From Phytophthora quininea (taxonomy: Eukaryota; Oomycota; Peronosporomycetes; Peronosporales; Peronosporaceae), in assembly GCA_011947345.1 (NCBI GenBank), contig JAAVTG010000234.1:1-50861 (forward strand): DNA of 50,861 nt. The letters run 5' to 3'. Position 1 is the stretch's first letter. Every line of letters starts with the position of its first letter. This document shows, piece by piece, positions 43,570 to 50,861 of this stretch. The notes below the pieces were generated by a model. It saw only the letters and a list, made by a program, of their open reading frames with translations. It was not told where the DNA came from and ran no database searches. The position numbers were made by a program, and so were the translations under genes.

Positions 43570-44616
43570 TGTCACCCCCACAGTCGATAAGTCTCTCGCT
43601 GTGCACTACTCTGCAATAGTATGCCAATGGTTTGGTCGAACTCGCCTTGAATAACGAGGCAACCGTTCGTCTCGTCCTTCACAAACTCAGCTAGAAGCTG
43701 TTGCCAACACAAGCATTCATCATGTGTCGTTTCTGATGCGACGATACCGGCAGACCCGCTCAAGCCAAAAATTATTAGATTCAGTGCAACAGTATTGGCA
43801 AAGATTTTAATTGCACCGGTCTTATGAGCAACGAAGTTAGTTATTGCTTGGTCTCTGTTCTATGGCTATCATACTTTCAAACTGACTTGCTGTTTGCGTA
43901 GGAGAGGATGCACAATCATGTCATAAGCGAGACGATGTACACAGCGCTGAATCAATAAGAGGAGCTCATAAGCAACTCGATTATTGCCATTCCCTCTGGA
44001 CGCATTTGGACATACGAACACAATCGTGTTTTGGCGCACCTCTTGCGTTACTCTAATTACTCATCGCCTCTCAAATGAGTCTGTTTCTCCGGCTGATGTC
44101 TTGATTCGCTTGGTGTTTCGGGAATTTGCTCCCATTACCAACTCCAAAACGCGATACATCCTCAATATCGCAAAATCTTATTCGGACTTTGCCCGTCGAA
44201 TGAGACTTTTGTTTGCGGCCGTGAGTACAAGTGTACTTACGAAAAGCATAGCCAAACTCCGCCGGTATTTGACGCTCCGGGTGCTTAACACGTTGTTTGT
44301 TGTAGTGCGCTGCTGCTTGACAGTCTCGTCCGGTTCACCGATTTTCCCGATCAAACTTCTCCCAGAACGAGAAAAACTCTGCCCATGTGTCGAAATTCCT
44401 TCCTTTCACTGCTTGGCACGACTAACAGCGGCGCACTTGACGTCGAAACAGCTAGAGACAAACATTAGGACTAGTCGAGATTCGAAACTAACGCCCAACA
44501 CTTCTACCTTGCTGTTCAACAGATGACTGCGTGAGCTTCACACCTTCGTCCTCGCCGCCGCCGCCGCTTGGCGAGTCATCCGCGGCGGGCCTTCTCTTAT
44601 CGCCGACGTCAGCCAT
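43570..44616 (-). pseudogene. Mutator-like (MULE) transposase relic
   Basis: The minus-strand ATG at 44616 begins MADVGDKRRPAADDSPSGGG, an acidic, Gly-rich N-terminus. In shifted frames, RNFDTWAEFFSFWEKFDREN (about 44410) and IPAEFGYAFRKYTCTHGRKQKS (about 44260-44200) match the FAR1/WRKY-like DNA-binding region of oomycete MULE transposases; the CTHG motif is characteristic. Farther on, LIIFGLSGSAGIVASETTHDECLCW (about 43780-43700) could be the beginning of the transposase core, but this part is uncertain. Many stops are present. No terminal repeats were found. Confidence 0.5.
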
Positions 44617-45159
44617 CTCAATCTGAGCCGCGCAGGTGACGAGTTGGTGGAAGGAGGGAGCGCGCAAAATTTTGAATGAGAGCTAGATTTAGCAGTCTGG
44701 TTCCGTGTTAAATTACGTATAATAAAAATTGCGCAACTTTCATTTTGCCAGGTAGTTTAGGTGGCAATAACTCGATTCTGCGTGACAAGCTGCGTGGCAA
44801 AGCAGCACACTACCGCAGCACGCTGTAGTAAGTGGGTGTTTGCGTTAACCACCGAACTGCTAAAGTATCACAAACGTATTAATACAACTTGTAGTAGTAC
44901 TAATACTCGTTTTACATCATTGCTCAAAGTATTGTAACCGACATAGCTAAAGTGTCAAAATACTGATACTCAATATTTGGCAGTAAAATGAACCTCTGGT
45001 GGCGAGGATTCGACCGGGGTCATCCCCAACGGAGTCAACCCTGAATAGCTGGGGTTTTGAGTCTGGTGGGATCTCAATTGTCATGGCCGAGGGATTACTT
45101 TTGTGGATTAGCCCAACGGAAGGCACACGACAAAGATCCAGGCGGCCGTTGCCATGCCT
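44617..45159. other. No gene seen; AT-rich
   Basis: The stretch 44690-44985 is AT-rich with many TACTA/TATT strings. No frame or terminal repeat could be supported. Confidence 0.35.
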
Positions 45160-45873
45160 CGGCGACTGTTGAGAACTTCGGTGCCTGTTGGGAAAGCTCG
45201 TTGGCTACAGTTGGATCCTCGATGACTCTTGGTAAGACTCGGTAGCAACGACCTGACCATTCCGAAACCTCGGTGACCAGTCTGGGAGCTCGGGGACTCT
45301 TCGGGGACTCGGCGGTGGGTTCAACGAGGTCGCAGTTAGAAAACGGATCATATTTCACTGCATATTTGTATGGAAAGTAGGAAAGATAGGTTTACATAAG
45401 CCCGAATGGGCACTACATATACAGAACAGAATTTCCCCTCAAGCACACAAGGGCCAAGTCCGGCAGTACAATCGTCTTCGATACGTTGCGTCTGGATCCG
45501 CCCGTTTGGGCGGGTTATGTCTGTCGGTGGGCGCGTTTATCCGTGGGGACAGTGCTCGCCCCTCGGCCAAGCCAAGAGTTTGTGGCAAGGTTGAGTGTGT
45601 ATAGCATGACGGCTGAATTGCCAGCGCTTGTGTTCGGGGTCGAGTGTTCTCCCCTCTTCTCTAAAGGTCACCGCAGGCTGAGACCCGCAGTCGGTCTTAA
45701 TTGGCTTTGGACCCTTCTGCTGTTGGGCCAGCGAGGTTTGACGCGCCAGCGAGCTCGTGCTAGTGGCGTTTGCTTACTTGGGAAGTTTGCGTGGACGGAT
45801 CGCAAGACCAGTCAGTCCCGGTGATAGGGCTGAATCTGGGTCTTTAAATTTGAGCCCCAACTCTCGTTGGCCT
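45160..45873 (+). repeat. Dispersed repeat B, copy 2 (LTR-like)
   Basis: Positions 45413-45873 are a diverged inverted copy of 8930-9338, and 45160-45440 resemble 9460-9790 in direct orientation. The upstream half is rich in GACTCGG/CTCGG-type strings. No protein is encoded. It is the fuller of the copies in this window and should be used as the reference for defining the family ends. Confidence 0.75.
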
Positions 45874-47033
45874 TCCTGGTTGACATTGTGTTGTAAGTGG
45901 AGTCTATCCGTACTGCCAACGAATTTTCACGAGGAGTTCTATACCACATGATAGCCACGGTATCCCCAGATATTTTCGATGCCCCAGTCATTTTGGGGTC
46001 CTCAAGCGTGTTGGTGGACATGATTTTTCTCATATGTCGTTGGGAGCTTGGCCCATGCGTGCGTGCAAATTGGCACTGTTTATCGACACGTTTGACAGTG
46101 TTAGCACTAAAGCTTCGAGTCCGAAGCCAGTAGAGATCGTCAATCAAGTCAGCGACAGCGACGATATTCTTATTTTTTATGAGATGTGCATTTTTGCGCC
46201 GTCGAACATCACCTGTAACCGACCAGTTTTGTTGACCTGCGAGACAGACAACTAGTTCTTGCTCCTCGTTGGCACATACGGCACTTCCTTAACCTTGATC
46301 TCATGATGAGCACCGCTGTACAGAGCGACACATTGCACAGATCTCGGCGGGTTTTCCGTCCCCTTGCTCGTTCTCCCGTCTTCCGATCCAACGCCTATTC
46401 TGGCGGCAGGGCCCCTATCCTCCTGACGCGACGCTCGTTCATTCGCCGCGCTCGCAGTCCCATCAGCACCCCGCGTCTCCTCCTCCAGTTGTCTGAGTTG
46501 CCTTCTTCCTCAAGCTCTCCAACCGCTGAGCTACATTCTCAAGGTACTTTGGGTTAATGGCCGCGCATCAGTCATCACGGCTGAACCCATTACACCAACC
46601 GTTCCGGAGTCGGGACATCCTCTCCGACCAAGCGGGAGGCGTCCTAGCCGACCCTCATGATGTTTCCATCGCAAGCCTCTGTCAGCCGTCCAGCCGCTAG
46701 AAGCAGCAGGCCACGCTGGTCTCGCATCTCAAGTCGATCACGAGAGCCGACAGACATTTTAAAAGCGAACTCCGTGAGGCGAATTCACTTCCACCAACTC
46801 CGTTTTCACCACCCGTACGCCTTTAGCCTCATCGCCATCACCGTCGCTGATCAGAGTGATCGCCTCGATTTGATCATAGTCTTGCTGTCGTCGCACTTGC
46901 TGTTTCCGTGCCCGCAGTTTAGCGTACTGTCATTCAAGCTTCTCGCGCTCATGCCTTGCCCGAGAACAGTCACCGACACGACTCCAACCCCGAGCTACCA
47001 TGCTCCTTTATCACCGCCAGAAATCTTCAGTTT
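45874..47033. other. Possible decayed retroelement Gag; no confident gene
   Basis: On the minus strand, LQARKQQVRRQQDYDQIEAI and TLISDGDGDEAKGVRVVKTE (about 46945-46800) form a charged helical stretch, and QVMFDGAKMHI lies near 46210-46180. They resemble Gag-type sequence of an LTR element but are too short and broken to assign. The plus-strand frames here are Ser/Arg-rich and look like shadows. Confidence 0.3.
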
Positions 47034-47699
47034 TCAAGTGCATGACGGTAGAAGCCGCACCCCAATAACCGCTGCAATAACTATATCACACTCGGGCACG
47101 AAGAACCACACGCCGTCCACCACGTACAGGCTCATCAATCCAAAGCCCACCACCATCCAGTGCCGTAGCAGTGTATCCAGAGGCCCATAGATAGCACGCA
47201 GAATGCAGAGCATTACGGCCGCCACGAACAGTAGCAGATTTCCAACCACTAGCATTCCATCGATAATGTGTGTCACCGTCGATCCCGTAGCGCTGCACGA
47301 TCACCAGCAATGTTTAAGCGCAAACTTGTTTTCCGCCAAATACGATAAAAATTTGCAGCAAACTTAAAACCCCGCGTCCAGGCACTAATGAAGAGCGCAA
47401 CCAAAGCGGCCGAACCGTTCGTCGTCACCATCCAGCACCTCCATGGACGCCCGAAACAAGAGCATTAGCGTGTAAAAGCCGCAGTCGTCCTCCGTATAGG
47501 ACAGCAACACGTCGTTGCGAGCCATTGTCTGGATATTCTCCCACGTCCGTTGACACAGCAACCTGCCGTCCCGCACTAGACCCCACCTACTGGCAAAAAC
47601 GCTCCACCACACGCGCCGCATTGAAGTACAAACTTCCCACAATGGCACAGAGACAAGGAACGAAAACCTGCAAGGCCCACACACTCTATCCAACTTCAA
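47034..47699 (-). pseudogene. Possible membrane-protein gene fragment
   Basis: Two minus-strand frames, 47699-47385 and 47276-47034, read as parts of one polytopic membrane protein. The first has hydrophobic CRFSFLVSVPLWEVCT, then WENIQTMARNDVLLSYTEDD and LMLLFRASMEVLDGDD; the second has MLVVGNLLLFVAAVMLCILR and WMVVGFGLMSLYVVDGVWFF. They are separated by about 110 bases with stops, perhaps an intron or a decayed stretch. No family is recognised. It could be a cellular gene trapped between transposons; the Copia relic ends immediately upstream on the same strand near 47880. Confidence 0.35.
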
Positions 47700-47879
47700 C
47701 CGTTGACCAGATCGCTGCCATTATCACCCCCAAGCGATTTTGCTATCGTCGTTATCTCTTTCAGCACACTTTGTTTTCAGACTCTTGAGTGGCTTCATCG
47801 TGGTCACCGTTTCTTTGAATTTTCTCTTCGTCAACTGTTGACTCCACGTTTATTTCTTCGTCTGTCGGAATTTCCTGGT

Positions 47880-49150
47880 TTTCAGAGTAACTCTACTGCA
47901 TGCCGAATACCATTTTCTCGTCAAGTTCCAAGGGTCTCTGACTCATCCACTTTGCAGGTGATAATATAGTTGTCTGCGCGAATGTATTTTCTTCGCCATC
48001 TAACAGGACATTCTCATCATCCGCTGAAGTGCTATCGCTTTCGCCCCAGACATCACGCCCTTCTACGATCAGCAGGTCGTAATCTCGACCTCCTCTGCTG
48101 GTCAAGTTGGCGTAGTCTTCTCTAGCCCATTCACGAACTTCTGCATCAAAGTCAGACCTTTGTTGATCTTTGTACATGATCTGCTCATTCACAGCCACTT
48201 GTCCTCCGAAAGCAACCGCTCCCTTCTCTGAGTAGTAGACTTTGCAACCGAGAGTGCTTTCACGACATCCAAGCGTGAACCCAACTTCGCAGTTGTCCGC
48301 GAACTTGTGTCTCGAAGGTCCTACCTTTGTGTGCAAGGGCACCGAATCTCCTGATGTAGTGGATGTCAGGCTTGCGGGCCCACATCGCTTCGTACGGAGT
48401 CCGCTGAATCGGAGCTGAGTACGACCGATTCTTCAGATACACGGAGTAGTAAAGCGCATCATCCCAAAACGAAATTAACAAACCAGCTTCCTTCATCATG
48501 GTTTTCATCATGCCGCTCAACGTTTGGTGTGCGTTCTACCAAGTTCAGTCGATACGTGTTTTGCGGTGTAGTGCTGTGCACAATCCCGTGCTGCTGACAC
48601 CACGAAATCATCTCCGAATTGACGAATTCTCCACCACCGTCCGTGAGTAATGTTTTCACCAGATATCCTGTGTTTTGGCGTTCCGCTCAAACTACGTATC
48701 AAAGAGTCAAAGAGTTGATCTCACTTGCAGTTTTGCTCTTAACCGGGTAAGCTGTAATGAATCGCGTGTAGCCATCCATGATCACTAACACTACCTTGAA
48801 CCGTGTACAATTGAAGTTCGCAGGAGGGAACAACAAATCTGCGAAAACAATTTCATTCCGCTGGGTCATGTCACGATCGAGGCATTTTTGTGCGGGTTTG
48901 GCTCTGTACTTGCCTAACTTGCACGCCTCTTACACGTGAAAGTCCCGCTTTCGTAGCATCACTCCTTCTACAAGACCTCGGTCTGCCATCAGCTTCACAT
49001 GCTGCGGGCATAAGTGTCCGAGTCTTTCATGCCAGCTCTGTAAGTCCGCGACACTGTCTCGTAGTGCAAGGTTCACAAGAGTTTCAGGTACCAGAGGGCT
49101 TCTTTCACCAGGCAGAAATTCGTTGTGCTCGGTGAAAAGGTAAACATCAC
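47880..49150 (-). pseudogene. Ty1/Copia pol relic (Copia-2), integrase region
   Basis: Reading from the 5' end on the minus strand. The GAG-pre-integrase block is VADLQSWHERLGHLCPQHVK, GLVEGVMLRKRDFHV and ACKLGKYRAKPAQKC (about 49060-48890); its finger Cys before EACKLG is missing because of a stop. The integrase core has NEIVFADLLFPP and VVLVIMDGYTRFITAYPVKS (first Asp, about 48855-48740), MKTLLTDGGGEFVNSEM (second Asp, about 48659-48610) and QNTYRLNLVERT (Glu). LSGMMKTMMKEAGLLISFWDDAL, KNRSYSAPIQRTPYEAMW and LGCKVYYSEKGAVAFGG follow, down to an acidic tail near 47890. Three frame changes break it. RT is absent, as are Gag and the LTRs. Confidence 0.8.
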
Positions 49151-49189
49151 AAGGTGTTAAATCTCGACTTGCTCTTATGAGAGAGTAAA

Positions 49190-49484
49190 AGGAAAAGTAA
49201 GTATATTTTCAAGGTGTATCGGACGGCACTAACACTTTTCTGCTACCAGGATTCTTACCTTGGTGTATCCGGACCTGGCCTCCTTAAAATGTGTATTTCC
49301 CCAAAGGCGAGCATAGCAAAGCCAAAGGGGAAATAGTGTTTTCCACACGAAAGCACAAGCTCTCCACAGCCAACAATTTCGGGAGCCAGCCTCAGGGCTC
49401 ACGAAAGCGCACTTCTGTTATAGATCAAGCATCAGCAAGCTTCTCGTTAGTGGGTCTCTTCATCCTCTCCAACTCACCGCAACC
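49190..49484 (+). promoter_or_regulatory. Probable 5' leader of DIRS-type element 2, with hairpin
   Basis: No gene. An 8-bp inverted repeat (ATTTCCCC 49295-49302, GGGGAAAT 49327-49334) with a 24-base loop lies about 190 bp before the Gag ATG at 49485. DIRS elements have inverted terminal repeats and internal complementary sequence, so this could be part of such an end, but the full repeat was not seen. Confidence 0.3.
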
Positions 49485-50861
49485 ATGTCGAGCAACGAAC
49501 CAAACTCCCCTGCGACACAGGCCCCCGAGAACACCGGAACGGCCGTTGTTGACATGACGTCAGACGGGGCTGACTGGACCGCATCGTCTGCCCGCGCGAT
49601 GACGGACGCCCCGCCGTTACGTGTGTCAAAACATGCGTCGAAGAGGAAAAGCCCGCAGGACACTCCGGCCAAGGCACCAGCCAAGGGAAAGAGGAAGCTG
49701 ACCCGCAACCAGCCTCAACCACGCCGCCACCGGCCGTTACCACCGCCGCCGGCGCGGCGCCTGACCGGGTGGATGAAGCTATCGATGGTACCGTCGACGG
49801 CGTTCCGCCTACCAGCACTCCCGGCCGGGTCGGCGCTGAGTCACCGTCGGGTGACAAGGAGCTGCCGCGTCGCCTAGCAATCCAGCAGCAGGCCACAGAC
49901 ACGGCCGGCGGGGACGTTGCGGCTACAGCTCAGCCGTCAACAGTTGTGCGCGCCAACACGCCTCACGAAGGCCAGGCACCGCTGACCGGCTTGTCACGTG
50001 CGCAACCAGCGCGTCGTCGGGATGAGCCTTTTGCCCTGAACTCTTTCATGTTCACGTTTCAGCCCGGCCATGCAGTCTCGCGACCACGGACAGCCATATC
50101 TACGACGCAGAACCGGCCGTTCCAGCGGACGTGTTGAGCGAGCTGCGGACGCTCTGTGACGAAGTGCGTCAACTGCCAGCTCGCGCGTCACGACAGAGAG
50201 AACGGCGACGCCGAATGATGCTGGGGAGCTTCCGCCTGCAGCTATCTGCGAGCTGACGTGCTCCAGCTTCCCGCCGGAACCAAAGCGGGCGAAAGGTGGT
50301 TACCATCCACCTTAAGTTCATGTGCTAGCGGCACACCGCATGTTCAAGAAACTGAGCCCCCAAAATCGTACGTCCGTCTCTCCAATGTCCTTTGTGCTAG
50401 GTTTGCGTGGGTCGAGCTGTGTTGCATTCCGGACGACCCCGGCCGCTCTGATGGCTTTGTTCAGCGGCCGCCTCGGTGCTCGGGGTTTGACCGTTCTACA
50501 CTTCCGGTCTGAAAGCGAGGCGTCAGCCCTCGTCGTAGGGTCCACGAATGAGAGCTTTGCCAGCGACTTTTGCCCTTCAGCGGGCTGAGGCACACTGTCG
50601 CGGCTACGACGACATCTTGGACGGATTGGACGGTCTCGCCGTCATAGGCGCGGATCTGTGGTACGGACACATGGCCGGGCTGGTGAGCAAATTGAGGGCC
50701 TTTTTGGCCCAGAACAAGAAGTCAGACGCGAAGAACTCCGGGATCCGAGTCAACTCGACGCTGATGTACGTGAATAAGTGGCTGAGCGCGGCTCTTGGCC
50801 ACCTTTAGCTCGACGAACCTGCAAGGTGGACGCAGTTCTGCCGTGCAGTGGACGATATTGA
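49485..50861 (+). pseudogene. Gag-like protein of DIRS-type element 2 (runs off the window)
   Basis: The ATG at 49485 begins MSSNEPNSPATQAPENTG. The N-terminal part is Pro/Ala/Lys-rich and changes frame near 49690-49770 (EAIDGTVDGVPPTSTPGRV then follows). The conserved core is homologous to DIRS element 1: TPAALMALFSGRLGARGLTV (about 50435-50495), YDDILDGLDGLAVIGADLWY and LVSKLRAFLAQNKKS (about 50605-50730), and VNKWLSAALGHL (about 50770-50805), where a TAG follows at 50806-50808 in place of a codon; LDEPARW continues beyond it. The protein-level match to element 1 is clear but far from identical, so this is a different lineage or an older copy. The RT would lie to the right of the window. 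Confidence 0.7.

Noticed and set aside
46303..47190. Plus-strand Ser/Arg-rich frames of 84 and 177 residues
   Set aside because: Their composition is that of antisense reading of charged sequence. The minus strand gives more protein-like fragments.
1..50861. Secreted effector genes (RXLR or Crinkler type)
   Set aside because: Short RxLR strings occur by chance in transposon frames, but none follows a signal peptide with an EER motif, and no LFLAK-type N-terminus was seen.
1..50861. CRISPR array or bacterial defence operon
   Set aside because: No regularly spaced short direct repeats with unique spacers. The tandem arrays at 5923, 11909 and 35855 are adjoining units without spacers, and the gene content is eukaryotic.

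Overview
The window looks like a transposon-rich stretch of an oomycete nuclear genome, most likely Phytophthora or a close relative. The evidence is the mix of element families: DIRS-type retrotransposons, a Crypton with a C-terminal GCR1-type DNA-binding domain, several PIF/Harbinger, hAT, Tc1/mariner-type and Mutator-like transposases, Copia and Gypsy relics, and tRNA-derived SINEs. Genes are otherwise sparse and introns few and short. I recognised this from protein motifs read by eye; no database search was run.

Only the left 2.9 kb holds ordinary cellular genes. An NPC1-like sterol-transport protein (plus strand, cut by the window edge) and a PAF-acetylhydrolase-like lipase (minus strand) converge, with about 90 bases between their stops. 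Both contain single-base-type frame breaks, so they are either decaying or affected by sequencing indels.

From 4 to 20 kb come a hAT relic (minus), a 33-bp tandem repeat, fragments of LTR-like dispersed repeats, a long DIRS-type element (Gag, RT, RNase H and tyrosine recombinase, 10.46-16.1 kb) whose RT is split by a 947-bp LTR-like insertion, and two Gypsy remnants that meet tail to tail near 17.68 kb. From 20 to 29 kb come two small retroposons, each with perfect 17-bp target duplications, an LTR-like repeat, a Myb/SANT-like relic, two Harbinger fragments, and a transposon-type gene with a DNCGGQ / KGHTKNxCDR signature. From 29 to 45 kb come a Crypton, a second hAT with an upstream cysteine-rich finger in the same frame, a 92-bp tandem repeat, a Harbinger transposase with its Myb-like partner, a Copia integrase fragment, a boundary-defined Tc1/mariner-type element and a Mutator-like fragment. 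From 45 to 50.9 kb come an inverted copy of the 9-kb repeat, a possible membrane-protein fragment, a second Copia relic, and the start of a second DIRS-type element that runs off the right edge.

Nearly every transposase here is broken by frameshifts or stops, so the region reads as a nested graveyard. The most informative items are those whose insertion boundaries can be read directly: the two retroposons, the mariner-type element and the LTR inside the DIRS element. No RNA gene of host type, CRISPR array or recognisable secreted effector was found.
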